Origin: Xanthomonas hortorum
Lineage (GTDB): Bacteria; Pseudomonadota; Gammaproteobacteria; Xanthomonadales; Xanthomonadaceae
Direction of reading: 5' to 3'
NCBI RefSeq assembly: GCF_024339125.1
Contig: NZ_CP101417.1
Span: forward strand, 2,925,001-2,989,000
DNA length: 64,000 bases
Below the pieces are notes generated by a model that worked only from the letters and a program-made list of their open reading frames with translations, had not been told where the DNA came from and did not search any database. The translations under genes were made by a program, and so were the position numbers. Below, piece after piece: positions 17,671-29,348 of this stretch; the first letter of the stretch is position 1; each line of letters begins with the position of its first letter.

Positions 17671-18426
17671 TCAACCTGCCGGTGCAGGGGCGGGGAGCCC
17701 GCGCCATTGACGGCCGTCGTAAGCTTCCAGTGCGCTGAAATGGCGCTTGTAATTCATCTTCGCGTGGCCGTCGATCCAGTAGCCCAGATACACATGCGCG
17801 CGCCGCTCGCGTTGCGCCCACTGGATCTGCTGCAGGATCGCGAAGGTGCCCAGACTGCGCGCGGCGGCATCCGGCGCGTAGAACGTATAGACCGCCGACA
17901 ACGCGTGCTCGGTGACATCGGTGACCGCAACGGCGAGCAATCGCCCCGGCGCGTGCGCCACCGCCGGTTCGCGTATCTCAAGAAAGCGCCCGTGCGACCA
18001 GCCGCCGATCAGGAACTGGTCGAATTCGGTGGCGCCATGTTCGTCCATGCCGCCGCCGGGATGGCGGTGCTTGAGGTACTGCCGATACAACGCAAGTTGT
18101 TCGTCGGTGCGTTCGGCGGCGACCACGCGCACCACCAGGTCCTGGTTGCGCGCCAGGCAGCGGCGCTGACTGCGATCGTGCCGGAACGCATCCACGGCAA
18201 TGCGCACCGGCACGCAGGCGCGGCAACGTTCGCAATGCGGCCGGTAGACCAGATCGCCGGAGCGCCGAAATCCCCACGCCAATGCCTGCGGATAAATTGC
18301 GCCCAGACGCGGATCGTGCGGGTCCAGCACCAGGTCGCGCGCACGCCGATCCGGCCAGTAGCCGCAGGCATGCTCGCCGGTCTGGAACAGGCGCAGGTCG
18401 TCGTGGGTGTCGGCGTGGATGGCCAT
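17671..18426 (-). CDS. bpt: Aspartate/glutamate leucyltransferase (N-end rule)
   Basis: The 251-residue protein transfers leucine from leucyl-tRNA to N-terminal Asp or Glu, marking proteins for ClpSAP degradation. It has the ATE N-domain Cys motif [18 protein letters not shown], the second Cys cluster [13 protein letters not shown], and the C-domain [14 protein letters not shown] ... [16 protein letters not shown] and [15 protein letters not shown]. Length is as expected (about 235-255). The ATG at 18426 is chosen because the family begins with the ...[15 protein letters not shown] sequence shortly after it. It is divergent from the EF-hand gene. Confidence 0.93.
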   Translation of the reverse strand: MAIHADTHDDLRLFQTGEHACGYWPDRRARDLVLDPHDPRLGAIYPQALAWGFRRSGDLVYRPHCERCRACVPVRIAVDAFRHDRSQRRCLARNQDLVVRVVAAERTDEQLALYRQYLKHRHPGGGMDEHGATEFDQFLIGGWSHGRFLEIREPAVAHAPGRLLAVAVTDVTEHALSAVYTFYAPDAAARSLGTFAILQQIQWAQRERRAHVYLGYWIDGHAKMNYKRHFSALEAYDGRQWRGLPAPAPAG

Positions 18427-18625
18427 GTACGCAGGATAGCGCCTGCGTGTCGCAACAGCGGCGACTGTCCGCCGGATGAATACGGCCGGTGGCCGCGTCA
18501 ACGCGTGTGCCGATCGCTCGTTGATGTGGGTGTTGGTGGCAGCGCACGGTGGATCCGGATGCGCCATCCACGCGATGCGGCCCATGCAGGTGCCGCGTGT
18601 GGTTCTCACATCCCAGGAGTTTCTC

Positions 18626-19231
18626 ATGACGTCTCGCAAACCGTTTCTCGCATTGGCCATGCTGGCCTCCCTGTCCACCGGCGCGGTGTTCGCCGCTCCG
18701 CCTGCCGCTGGCGATGCGCCGCGTCCTGCCAAGCTCGACAAGAACGGCGATGGCGTGATCGACCGCAGCGAAGCGGCGGCCGATCCGAAGCTGGCTGCGC
18801 AGTTCGATACGTTGGACACCAACAAGGACGGCAAGCTGTCGCGCGATGAGCGTCCGCATCATCGGGGCCCGGGTCGTGATGGACGCGACGGGCGCGGCGA
18901 ATGGCTGAGCAAGTTCGATACCAACAAGGACGGCCGCATCAGCCGCGAAGAAGCCAAGGCCGACCCGAAGTTCGCCGCGCGCTTCGATGAGATGGACGTC
19001 AACAAGGACGGCTTTGTCGATCGCGCCGACCGTGCGTTGCGCATGCAGCAGCATCGCGATGCGTGGTTTGCCAAGGCCGATACCGACAAGGACGGCAAGT
19101 TGAGCAAGGCCGAGTTCGATGCGGCCTCCAAGCAGCGTGGCGAGCACGGTCCGCGTGGTCCGGGCGAGCATGGCGAGCGTGGTGATCACGGCAAGCGTCC
19201 GATGCCGGCCAAGCCCGCTACGGCCAACTGA
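18626..19231 (+). CDS. Secreted EF-hand calcium-binding protein
   Basis: The 201-residue protein has a signal peptide (cleavage after TGAVFA-A, about residue 24). Five EF-hand loops of 12 residues follow: [48 protein letters not shown] and [12 protein letters not shown]. All have Asp at positions 1, 3 or 5 and Gly at 6; the fourth ends in Asp instead of Glu. The C terminus is basic and Gly/His-rich. It probably binds calcium in the periplasm or outside the cell. The ATG at 18626 has AGGAG upstream. A 16-bp-stem hairpin follows the stop. Confidence 0.88.
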   Translation: MTSRKPFLALAMLASLSTGAVFAAPPAAGDAPRPAKLDKNGDGVIDRSEAAADPKLAAQFDTLDTNKDGKLSRDERPHHRGPGRDGRDGRGEWLSKFDTNKDGRISREEAKADPKFAARFDEMDVNKDGFVDRADRALRMQQHRDAWFAKADTDKDGKLSKAEFDAASKQRGEHGPRGPGEHGERGDHGKRPMPAKPATAN

Positions 19232-19237
19232 GCACGT

Positions 19238-19275
19238 GTTGACGCGGCACGTGGCTGAACACGTGCCGCGTCAAC
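19238..19275 (+). terminator. Long perfect hairpin after the EF-hand gene
   Basis: A perfect 16-bp inverted repeat (19238-19253 with 19260-19275) with a 6-nt loop starts 7 bp after the stop. There is no T-run, so it may stabilise the 3' end while the next hairpin terminates. Confidence 0.65.
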
Positions 19276-19333
19276 CGTAGCGGTAAGGACGTCAGTCACA
19301 CGGATGATGCAACAAGGCGCCGATCGACCCATG

Positions 19334-19358
19334 GCCTCCCGCAAGGGAGGCTTTTTTT
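19334..19358 (+). terminator. Intrinsic terminator downstream of the EF-hand gene
   Basis: The stem GCCTCCC/GGGAGGC with a GCAA loop is followed by seven T residues. It is 103 bp beyond the stop of the EF-hand gene and is the likely true end of that transcript. Confidence 0.85.
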
Positions 19359-19585
19359 CATTGGGCTGCCGGATGCGCTGCGGTCACCTCGGCGGTTGCT
19401 GGAAAAGGCGAGCTCATGCCGTAATGGCAAGTCGCACGGGTACCGACAGCGCGATGTGCCAGTGTGTTCCAGCCGGTGCAGCACCGCGGCCTGCCGTCAG
19501 GTCCCGGCAGCGTTGGAATACTCTCAGGCGACAAGAACAGTGCCGATTCGGGCGCTCGGCATTACCGTGACGCCAGCGCAGGTTG
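19359..19585. other. Non-coding gap
   Basis: About 230 bp between the EF-hand terminator and the 3' end of the next minus-strand gene. I see no gene, RNA or convincing repeat. Confidence 0.4.
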
Positions 19586-20071
19586 TCATTTGCTGTGCCA
19601 CTCCTTGTGGACAGGATTGGCGAGCGTGTTCTTTTCCTGCGTGTAGGTTCCGTTCTGCTGCGCAATGGCTTCACCCGTCTCGACGATGGCGTTTTGAATG
19701 AAGACGTTTTCCTTGCCGCTGCGGATGAAGGTCAGCTGGTGGAAGGCGGTTTTGTTGCCCCAGTCTGGAGAGGGGAGTGAGATGAACTTCACCGTGCAGG
19801 TTTCGTCGTCGAAACTGCCTTGCAGAACGTAGACGCCGTAGTGGTTCTCGCCCTGCGAAATGATCTTGTACATGCCGTTGCCGTAGTAATAAATCTCCGC
19901 ATCGGGAAACGGCTTTTTCTCGTACATCTTGCGATAGTGGAGCACCTGTTTGACGGTGGGTTCTCCAAAGCTCACGGTCAGCGTCTGGCCGTCGGGCGAG
20001 GTTGTCAGTCCTTCCGCGTGCGCGCCAGCGCTGCTCAGCAGCATCAGGCCTGCGGTCACGATCGTTTTCAC
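19586..20071 (-). CDS. Secreted protein of unknown function
   Basis: The 161-residue protein has a clean signal peptide (KTIVTAGLMLLSSAGAHA, cleavage before EG). The mature part is compact and beta-rich (SFGEPTVKQVLHYRKMYEKK, AEIYYYGNGMYKIIS) with one Cys. I do not recognise a family. The start is taken as a GTG at 20071 because AGGAG lies about 10 nt upstream; the frame stays open further upstream but without protein character. GC content looks lower than in flanking genes, which may indicate recent acquisition. It stands alone on the minus strand. Confidence 0.6.
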   Translation of the reverse strand: MKTIVTAGLMLLSSAGAHAEGLTTSPDGQTLTVSFGEPTVKQVLHYRKMYEKKPFPDAEIYYYGNGMYKIISQGENHYGVYVLQGSFDDETCTVKFISLPSPDWGNKTAFHQLTFIRSGKENVFIQNAIVETGEAIAQQNGTYTQEKNTLANPVHKEWHSK

Positions 20072-20255
20072 TGCATTGCTCTCCTGGTCTTTTTCAAGCG
20101 CCGTGTGCCGAAACTGCACTGTTGCAGTCGCAAAGCCGCTGGAATACTCGCAGAGAAGCAGTTGCAATGAAATTCATTGGGATACAGTCAAAAAATGCGG
20201 CTCAGCCACGCTGTGATGGGGCCGTGCCGTTCACGACGCGGATATTCGCCGGCGC

Positions 20256-20342
20256 TCAGCGCGCCTGCGGATCCGCACGCGCACCTTCTCATTCTTTGCT
20301 GCAGGCGGTGGGTGTATCGGCAGGGGCTATTGGTTGCGATGC
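20256..20342 (-). pseudogene. Degraded copy of the 3' end of the DUF2007-like gene
   Basis: Read on the minus strand, these 87 bp align without length change with the last 28 codons plus stop of the gene at 21781-22284 (segment 21781-21867). Shared parts include the 16-mer GTGCGCGTGCGGATCC, the start GCATCGCA and the end GCGCGCTGA. The copy has an internal TGA and compensating 1-nt indels, so it is not coding. It overlaps a hairpin with GCCTCCCG/CGGGAGGC arms (20341-20361). The rest of the gap from 20072 to 20491 shows no gene. It looks like the relic of a duplication that flanks the sigma-factor gene. Confidence 0.7.
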
Positions 20343-20491
20343 CTCCCGGCAAGCGGGAGGCCTTACGTAGAGCGCAGCTGCGTGTTTCGTGAAAACATGG
20401 CGCATGCCGGTTGCAAGCGTGATGCGAGGATGCTGGATCGCTGCCTTTCTCGCTCGACCGCCGCGCAGGCTGATCCTGGCTTTCAAGTACG

Positions 20492-21685
20492 TCATAGCAT
20501 CCCCGACTTGATGGAGTGATGCAGGATTGGCAGCAGGACCGCCAGCGTGCTCATGAGCATTGCGCTTGGACTGAACATGCAGCGGTAAAGCAATGGTGCC
20601 TGCGTGGTGCCGCGCCGTTGTGCATCGCGTTCCAGCATGGGGCGCATCACCCGGGGCAGCACGCGCAGCGTTTGATAGTTGATCACGACCATGCCTGCGC
20701 ACAGCACCAGCAAGGCCGACCAGGGTTGGTTGCTGAGTCGGTTCAGTAGCAACGTGCTGCCGCACACGATCACCGACGTCAGGGTGCTTGTGAGCATGAA
20801 GCGGTGGATACCTGCGGTTTCGCGAGCTGTCTCGGCAAAGCGCAGCAGATACCAGCCCGACCAGTAAGTTCCCAGTGCGGCAACCAGCACGCTGCCTGCC
20901 GCAAACAGCGCCGGCATGCCGAACCAGACGCTCAACGCACCGGCTGCGCCGCCACCGCCAACGGCAGAGCCGGTCAACCCGCCCATGCCCAGCTTGCCGG
21001 CGCCACCGATGCCGCCCAACACAATGGCCGCGCTCGCAGTTCCCGGAGTTGCCAGCATCGTTGCCGAGGTCACCGCAGTGGCAAAGGCCACGCTGGGTGC
21101 GCTGCCACGCGCGAACGCGCCGAACCGGCGCAGCAGCTCCTCGCGCACGCTGGCACGTGCCCGCGACAAGCGCTTGCGCACGGCGGCATCGCTGAGGCCG
21201 AGCAGCGAGGCCACCTGCTGCGAACTCTGGCCTTCGCGGTAATACAGCAGCAGCGTCTCGCGGCTTTCTTCGGGCAGTGCGGAAATGATGTCGAGCGCGG
21301 CAATTTCTTCTTCCACCTGCAGCAGGTGCTCGGCGGGCGAGGGTGCGGGGTCGGCCGCCATCGCGATGGCGAGGTCGGCTGCTTCGCCACTGAGCGCGCG
21401 ATGCCGGTTGGCGCGCAGCCAGTCGCGCGCCAGGTTGCGGGTGATCTGGCGCAGCCATGGCAGGAAGCTGGCCGGTTGGCTGAGTTGTGCCAACCGCTGC
21501 CAGGCGCGCAGAAAGGCCTCCTGGGCGATGTCTTCGCTGGCGGCGATATCGCGGGTGATCGCCAGCGCGATGGCGGTCACCGTGTTCTGGCAGGCACGCA
21601 CGATGCGGCCATAGGCCTGTTGGCAGCCGGCCGCGGCATGCGGCAGTTCGCGTTGCAACATCAGGTCCAGCGTGTCGGTGTGCAT
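20492..21685 (-). CDS. Sigma-70 (ECF-type) factor fused to a C-terminal membrane domain
   Basis: The 397-residue protein has a sigma region 2 (about residues 18-95; ITRDIAASEDIAQEAFLRAW and FLPWLRQITRNLARDWLR) and a sigma region 4 (about 135-190; LPEESRETLLLYYREGQSSQ and VASLLGLSDAAVRKRLSRAR). A roughly 200-residue extension follows, with a Gly/Ala-rich hydrophobic stretch and four clear membrane segments (PALFAAGSVLVAALGTYW, FMLTSTLTSVIVCGSTLLL, SALLVLCAGMVVINY, MLMSTLAVLLPIL). No separate anti-sigma gene is adjacent, so the membrane part may hold the factor in check. The ATG at 21685 gives the natural N terminus. Confidence 0.85.
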   Translation of the reverse strand: MHTDTLDLMLQRELPHAAAGCQQAYGRIVRACQNTVTAIALAITRDIAASEDIAQEAFLRAWQRLAQLSQPASFLPWLRQITRNLARDWLRANRHRALSGEAADLAIAMAADPAPSPAEHLLQVEEEIAALDIISALPEESRETLLLYYREGQSSQQVASLLGLSDAAVRKRLSRARASVREELLRRFGAFARGSAPSVAFATAVTSATMLATPGTASAAIVLGGIGGAGKLGMGGLTGSAVGGGGAAGALSVWFGMPALFAAGSVLVAALGTYWSGWYLLRFAETARETAGIHRFMLTSTLTSVIVCGSTLLLNRLSNQPWSALLVLCAGMVVINYQTLRVLPRVMRPMLERDAQRRGTTQAPLLYRCMFSPSAMLMSTLAVLLPILHHSIKSGML

Positions 21686-21780
21686 CGGCGCAATCCATGT
21701 CCTGGTCCCAGCATGACGCATGGGAGCGGCAGATGTGACCGATGCGATGCCGGTTGATGCAGGTGCTGCGTCCGCCGCGC

Positions 21781-22284
21781 TCAGCGCGCCGGCTGGATCC
21801 GCACGCGCACTTCTTCATCCTCTGCCGCCGGTGGTGTCGCGTTGGCAGGCGCCGCTTGCTGCGATGCCGGTTGAGCCACCGGTGCAGGCGCGCTGCGATG
21901 GCGCAGCACCACGAACATTGCAACCGCGCCGATCACCAACAGCAGCACCAGCCGGATACGCCAGGCCCAGCTGCGCGCGCTGGAAGTTGAGCCGTTTTCG
22001 CCTTCGCGAAAGGTGTATTCCACGTTCGGCAGGTCGCGACGGGTGGTGTCGAGCAGGCGCGCGTCGCGCAGCAGCTCGCGCGCGCGTGGCTGGTCGTCGG
22101 CATGCACGATCCACACGGTGGGATAGCTCTGTGCGTTGCTGTGTTCGAGATAGCTGAACTGGCCGGTGCGCTTGCTTTCGTAGGAGCGGCCATTGCTCAT
22201 GCGCACATCGATGCCGGCATCGCGCAACAGGTTGGCGACGCCTTCGGCGGTTTCGATACGTTGACTGCTGAAGATCTTGCGCAT
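21781..22284 (-). CDS. DUF2007-like protein with C-terminal membrane helix
   Basis: The 167-residue protein begins MRKIFSSQRIETAEGVANLL and contains a small alpha/beta domain (to about residue 82, with PTVWIVHADDQPRARELL). This resembles DUF2007 proteins, which are thought to be signalling-type domains. A linker leads to one membrane helix (RLVLLLVIGAVAMFVVL, about 110-128) and a Pro/Ala/Gln and acidic tail. It lies 95 bp upstream of the sigma-factor gene on the same strand. A decayed copy of its tail is found on the far side of that gene. Confidence 0.7.
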   Translation of the reverse strand: MRKIFSSQRIETAEGVANLLRDAGIDVRMSNGRSYESKRTGQFSYLEHSNAQSYPTVWIVHADDQPRARELLRDARLLDTTRRDLPNVEYTFREGENGSTSSARSWAWRIRLVLLLVIGAVAMFVVLRHRSAPAPVAQPASQQAAPANATPPAAEDEEVRVRIQPAR

Positions 22285-22441
22285 GCTTAAGGTGTGCCAG
22301 CGATTGCCGAACGCATCGCGCTGCGGGTGCGCGTGTTCGAGACATGGAAGAAGAGTGGCGTGGACGTCGGTCCACAACCGGAAAAAGCGGCAGCAGGCCT
22401 GTCTGCGCTCAGCGAAAGTTGTTGTTTAGGCACGGGCACGG

Positions 22442-23347
22442 CTAGTCCTTCGCCGGCACGGCAATTGCGCTGCCATCGGGCACCACGCGGATCAAGCCTT
22501 CCTGCGTGGTGCTGGCGACCAGCACGCCATCGCGGGTGAAAAACTGCCCGCGCGCCAGGCCGCGCGATCCCTGCGCGGTGGGGCTGTCGAGCGAATAAAG
22601 AAGCCAGTCGTCGGTACGGAACGGGCGGTGGAACCACAGCGCATGGTCGAGCGAGGCCATCTGCACGTTCGGCGTGTAATAACTGATGCCGTGCGGAAAC
22701 GTCGAGGTGCCCAGCAGCTGAAAATCCGAGGCATACGCCAACAAGGCGCGATGCAGGCCGACATCGTCGCCGACCGGGTCGCTCAGACGTAGCCACATCT
22801 GCTGGAACGGCGGGCGCTTGGGTGGTCTGAGTTCGTCGCGCGGAAAGACGTGGCGGAATTCGAACGGGCCGCCACGCGAGAGCCAGCGCTGCACCTTGGC
22901 CGGCAGTTTCGCCAGCACTTCCGGTGCCAGCGGCGCGGTGGGTTCGATGTCTTCCGGTGGCGGCACCACCGGCATCACCGACTGATGCTCGGCGCCGTCT
23001 TCGTGTTCCTGAAACGACGCTGCGCAGAAAAAGATCACCTTGCCATGCTGGATCGCGGTGACCCGTCGTACCGAGAAACTGCCGCCATCGCGGGTGCGAT
23101 CGACGTCGTAGACGATCGGGTGATCGATATCCCCGGCGCGCAGAAAGTAGGCATGCAACGAGTGCGCCTGGCGGCCGTTTTCCACCGTGGCCTGCGCGGC
23201 GGCCAGCGCCTGCCCCAGCACCTGCCCACCGAACACGTACTTGGTGCCGATATCGCGGCTTTGGCCGCGAAACAGGTTGTCTTCCAGGCGCTCCAGCGAC
23301 AGCAGGTTGATCAGTTCGGAGACGACGGGTTCGGCAGTGGCGGACAA
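22442..23347 (-). CDS. tesB: Acyl-CoA thioesterase II
   Basis: The 301-residue protein is a double-HotDog thioesterase hydrolysing medium and long acyl-CoA. It follows the E. coli TesB plan: LLSLERLEDNLFRGQSRDIG, VFGGQVLGQALAAAQATV, HSLHAYFLRAGD, VYDVDRTRDGGSFSVRRV in the first half, and ASLDHALWFHRPFRTDDWLL with YSLDSPTAQGSRGLARGQFF in the second, which includes the catalytic Asp/Gln region. No ATG suits; the TTG at 23347 gives the expected N-terminal length. It is followed 94 bp upstream by the enoyl-CoA hydratase gene on the same strand. Confidence 0.93.
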   Translation of the reverse strand: MSATAEPVVSELINLLSLERLEDNLFRGQSRDIGTKYVFGGQVLGQALAAAQATVENGRQAHSLHAYFLRAGDIDHPIVYDVDRTRDGGSFSVRRVTAIQHGKVIFFCAASFQEHEDGAEHQSVMPVVPPPEDIEPTAPLAPEVLAKLPAKVQRWLSRGGPFEFRHVFPRDELRPPKRPPFQQMWLRLSDPVGDDVGLHRALLAYASDFQLLGTSTFPHGISYYTPNVQMASLDHALWFHRPFRTDDWLLYSLDSPTAQGSRGLARGQFFTRDGVLVASTTQEGLIRVVPDGSAIAVPAKD

Positions 23348-23420
23348 AGGGCTGGCCTGGGCGTGCGACGGACCGCGATTATACCGGCCGCCCCGTCGCC
23401 ACCATGCGCAAGGCGCGTGC

Positions 23421-24191
23421 TCAGGCCTTTTGCAGGCGCGCGACCAGGCCATGCAGCGCCGCCTGCGCATCCGGTGCGTACCAGCCGTCGATGAAACGCT
23501 CCAGCTGGATCAGCTCGGGTGCCAGCGCGGCGCGCAGATCGGCGCGGGCGATGGCGCGCGTGGTCAGCATGGGCTGGCGCGGCAGTCGCTGCAGATCCTG
23601 CAGCCAGGCAACCGCGCGCGCGGTGACCAGCTCGCCATCGGCCAGCTCGTCGACCAGGCCGATCGTGACCGCCTGTTCGGCCGGTAGCAGCTGGCCGGAG
23701 ATCAGCAGGCGCTCGGCGCGGTGCGCACCGACCACGCGGCGCAACAGGCGCTGGATGCCTTCGGGCGCCGCCAGGCCCACCTGCACTTCGTTCAGGCCGA
23801 TCGCATAGGGTTTGGCGGTGTCGGCACTGCGCGCCATCACCCGGTAGTCGCAGCACAGCGCCAACACGCAGCCGCCGGCCGGCGCATGCCCGCCGATGGC
23901 CGCCACAACCGGCACGCGGCTATTGGCCAGCGCTTGCGCAGCGTCGAAGAAGGCCGTCCAGCTGGCCAGCAATGCCGCGCGGTCGGTGCCGTGCCCCAGC
24001 AGATGCGGCACGTCCATGCCACCGGAAAAAATCCGCTCGCTGCCCGACAGCACGATGCCATCGGTCTCATCGCCGGCCTGCTGCACTGCAACGCTCAAGG
24101 CCTGGCACAGCGTGCTGTCCAGTGCATTGACCGGCGGGCGGGCCAGACGGATTTCGCGAAGACGGCCATGGTCTAAGATCTGGATGCTCAT
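23421..24191 (-). CDS. Enoyl-CoA hydratase/isomerase (crotonase) family protein
   Basis: The 256-residue protein has the crotonase fold with RPPVNALDSTLCQAL near the N terminus and the oxyanion-hole segments SERIFSGGMDVPHL and GGHAPAGGCVLALCCDYRVM. A LNEVQVGLAAPEGIQRLLRR helix region follows. At the usual catalytic Glu positions it shows Glu in LNEVQ and Ala/Pro-Glu in LAAPEG, so it may be an isomerase or a hydrolase rather than a standard hydratase. It probably belongs to fatty-acid metabolism with tesB, which follows it on the same strand. It is divergent from the copper-chaperone gene. Confidence 0.85.
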   Translation of the reverse strand: MSIQILDHGRLREIRLARPPVNALDSTLCQALSVAVQQAGDETDGIVLSGSERIFSGGMDVPHLLGHGTDRAALLASWTAFFDAAQALANSRVPVVAAIGGHAPAGGCVLALCCDYRVMARSADTAKPYAIGLNEVQVGLAAPEGIQRLLRRVVGAHRAERLLISGQLLPAEQAVTIGLVDELADGELVTARAVAWLQDLQRLPRQPMLTTRAIARADLRAALAPELIQLERFIDGWYAPDAQAALHGLVARLQKA

Positions 24192-24214
24192 TCGGGGCTC
24201 CTGGAGGTCGGGTC

Positions 24215-24685
24215 ATGATAGACGGCAGTCGAAGCAGGCAGCGCATGTACGCACGCGTGCTGCTCGGTGCGTTGGCGGTGTTGGCAAGTGCAGGCGCCTG
24301 GGCGCAGTGCCTGCCTGAATTCAAGGATGGCTGGGTTCGCATTCCACCGCCCGGGGGCATGGCCATGGCGGCGGGGTTCGGGCAATTCCATAACGGCTGC
24401 GCGCAGCCGCTGAAGGTCACCGCGGCCAAGAGCAGCGTGTTCGCCGATGTCTCCATTCACGAGACCACGCAAACCAATGGCGTCAGTCGCATGCGTGCGG
24501 TGCCCGAGTTGCCGCTGCCGGCCGGCAAGTCGGTGATGCTGGCGCCGGGCGGCTTGCATCTGATGCTGATGGAGGCGAGCGCGCCGCTGCAGGAGGGCAC
24601 ATGGGTGCCAGTGACCTTTACCTTGCAGGATGGTCGCGAGATCAAGGCCACGCTGGAAGCACGCAAGCGCGCGCCGGGTTCGTGA
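24215..24685 (+). CDS. PCu(A)C-family periplasmic copper chaperone
   Basis: The 156-residue protein has a signal peptide ending at about Ala30. Its mature domain carries the complete PCu(A)C copper motif H-x10-M-x21-H-x-M as H82, M93, H115 and M117. Such proteins bind Cu(I) in the periplasm and deliver it, for example to CuA of cytochrome oxidases. The ATG at 24215 has GGAGG 7 nt upstream. Two Cys in the mature N terminus (C32 and C62) could form a disulfide. No SCO partner is adjacent. Confidence 0.9.
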   Translation: MIDGSRSRQRMYARVLLGALAVLASAGAWAQCLPEFKDGWVRIPPPGGMAMAAGFGQFHNGCAQPLKVTAAKSSVFADVSIHETTQTNGVSRMRAVPELPLPAGKSVMLAPGGLHLMLMEASAPLQEGTWVPVTFTLQDGREIKATLEARKRAPGS

Positions 24686-24712
24686 GGGAGCGCAGCTGGC
24701 TGTAGAGCGAAG

Positions 24713-24734
24713 ACGGCAGCATGGATGCTGCCGT
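24713..24734 (+). terminator. Hairpin after the copper-chaperone gene
   Basis: ACGGCAGCAT and ATGCTGCCGT form a perfect 10-bp inverted repeat with minimal loop, 27 bp after the stop. There is no T-run. The rest of the 313-bp gap up to 24998 shows no gene. Confidence 0.45.
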
Positions 24735-24917
24735 TGGCAGCAGCGTTGCTTGATCCAATGATTTCGGCAAAGCATTCGAACGGCGCGTAGAAGGCGCTGC
24801 TTAATCAGGCTGCGGTGCCAGCTCACCACGCTGCAGGCATGAAGTCGCTGCGGCAGCACAGTCACTACATGCTGCAAACGTGCGGTAGTACGAAGTAACG
24901 TAATCACGCCGTCATTC

Positions 24918-24957
24918 GAAAACGAAAACGGCGGCTCCCGAAAGAGCCGCCGCCGAT
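24918..24957 (-). terminator. Intrinsic terminator of the thioesterase/uvrA transcript
   Basis: A 9-bp stem (24929-24937 with 24944-24952) with a CTTTCGGG-type loop is followed, on the minus strand, by GTTTTCGTTTTCG. It lies 47 bp past the stop of the thioesterase gene. Confidence 0.8.
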
Positions 24958-24998
24958 CTTTAGCGCTGGGAAAACTCGGCAACCGGGCCGATAAAATC

Positions 24999-25405
24999 TC
25001 AGCTGCTGGCAGCGCGCACCGCATCCGGCAGCGACGCGCTTTTACCGGTCTGGGTATCGATCCACACCACGACCACATTGCCATCCGAATACAGCACGCT
25101 CTGGTCTTTCTGGTCGAGGATGCGGTGGCCAATGGTGATGCTGCTGCTGCCCAGTCGCTCGACGAACAGTTCCACCAGGATGTCGTTCGGCCACACCAGC
25201 GGGCGCTTGTAGTTGACGTTGGTGGCCGCGACCACCGGCGCGATGCGATCGGTCATCGACACGCCTTCAACGCCCAGCATCCAGCGCACACGCGCTTCTT
25301 CCAGATAGGAAATGTACTTGGCGTTGTTGACATGGCCCATGCTGTCCATGTCGCGCCAGCGCACGCTGATCGGGATGCGTGCCAACACCTTGTGCTCTTC
25401 GCTCA

Positions 25406-25406
<1 letters not shown>
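24999..25406 (-). CDS. HotDog acyl-CoA thioesterase (4HBT/YbgC type)
   Basis: The 135-residue protein has the 4-hydroxybenzoyl-CoA-thioesterase signature VRWRDMDSMGHVNNAKYISY, with the catalytic Asp of the RDxDxxGHVNN motif, and a second strand-rich half (SSSITIGHRILDQ, VVVVWIDTQTGK). The exact acyl-CoA is unknown. Its start overlaps the uvrA stop by 1 nt (TGATG), so it is translationally coupled to uvrA even though the functions look unrelated. A terminator follows. Confidence 0.92.
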
Positions 25407-28372
<2,966 letters not shown>

Positions 28373-28604
28373 GGGGGATCCGATGTCGGGCCGGCGAACC
28401 GGCGGTGGTGCGAGCGTGCTCAGCAGGAATGAGTGGCAGTCGATCAGCCTACCCGCCGACCTAGGTGAGGGCAATTGCCCGAAATGCCAGTCTGACCGGA
28501 GCGTTGTGGCGGCCGGATGATGCGTTGCATGGAGCCGGATCGATGTCGCCTGCGGCAGGTCGACGTGCCGTCGATCGGAAACCGGCCGGCGCCAGGCTTG
28601 CGGG

Positions 28605-28634
28605 TTGACCCAAAACCCGATATGCCAGTACAAT
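28605..28634 (+). promoter_or_regulatory. Probable sigma-70 promoter of rplU-rpmA
   Basis: TTGACC (28605-28610) and TACAAT (28629-28634) with 18-bp spacing lie 65 bp before the rplU start. The remainder of the 326-bp uvrA-rplU gap shows no gene. Confidence 0.65.
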
Positions 28635-28698
28635 CCCGCTCCTGTCTGCCCTAGGGCACGTCAGTGCGACCATAATAACTACAGAGGAAAACCTGGTC

Positions 28699-29019
28699 AT
28701 GTACGCAGTTCTGGTAACCGGCGGTAAGCAATACCGCGTCGCGCAGGGCGAAACGCTCCGCGTGGAAAAGCTCGAAGTCGAAGCTGGCGACGAGATCAAG
28801 TTCGACACCGTCCTGATGTTGGGCGATAGCGATGGCATCAAGCTGGGCGATGCGCTGAAGGGCGCCTCGGTCACCGCAAAGGTTGTGGCCCATGGCCGCG
28901 CCGACAAGGTGCGCATCATCAAGTTCCGTCGCCGCAAGCACCACATGAAGCGTCAGGGACACCGTCAGTACTACACCGAAATCGAGATCACCGGCATTGC
29001 CGGTGGCGATAAGAAGTAA
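28699..29019 (+). CDS. rplU: 50S ribosomal protein L21
   Basis: The 106-residue protein begins [20 protein letters not shown] and has [20 protein letters not shown] with the typical HMKRQGHRQ motif near the C terminus, as in bacterial L21 (103 residues in E. coli). L21 binds 23S rRNA domain II near L20. It is the first gene of the conserved rplU-rpmA-obgE cluster, with AGAGG upstream of its ATG. Confidence 0.98.
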   Translation: MYAVLVTGGKQYRVAQGETLRVEKLEVEAGDEIKFDTVLMLGDSDGIKLGDALKGASVTAKVVAHGRADKVRIIKFRRRKHHMKRQGHRQYYTEIEITGIAGGDKK

Positions 29020-29031
29020 GGAGAACCAGTC

Positions 29032-29292
29032 ATGGCACATAAAAAAGGCGTAGGTTCCTCGCGCAACGGTCGCGATTCCAACCCGAAGTACCTGGGCGTG
29101 AAGATCTTCGGTGGCCAGGCCATCGATGCCGGCAACATCATCGTGCGTCAGCGCGGCACCCAGTTCCACCCGGGTAGCGGCGTTGGCCTCGGCCGTGACC
29201 ACACCCTGTTCGCCCTGGTGAACGGCAAGGTGGAGTTCTCGGTCAAGGGTGCGAAGAAGCGTCGTACCGTCAGCGTGGTTGTCGAGGCGTAA
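29032..29292 (+). CDS. rpmA: 50S ribosomal protein L27
   Basis: The 86-residue protein begins [20 protein letters not shown] and contains [20 protein letters not shown], the hallmark of L27, whose N terminus reaches the peptidyl-transferase centre. It begins 12 bp after rplU with AAGGAG upstream, so the two are co-transcribed. A clear terminator follows before obgE. Confidence 0.98.
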   Translation: MAHKKGVGSSRNGRDSNPKYLGVKIFGGQAIDAGNIIVRQRGTQFHPGSGVGLGRDHTLFALVNGKVEFSVKGAKKRRTVSVVVEA

Positions 29293-29348
29293 TCGCCCGC
29301 TCCATGCAGGCCAGTCCGCCAGGCACCGATGCCTGACGGACGAGACGG

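Noticed and set aside
20341..20361. GCCTCCCG/CGGGAGGC hairpin as terminator of the sigma-factor gene
   Set aside because: It pairs well but is 130 bp beyond the stop, has no T-run on the minus strand and overlaps the decayed duplicate, so its role is unclear.
28373..28698. SOS box upstream of uvrA
   Set aside because: No CTG-N10-CAG palindrome or Xanthomonas-type TTAGTA...TACTAA match was seen by eye.
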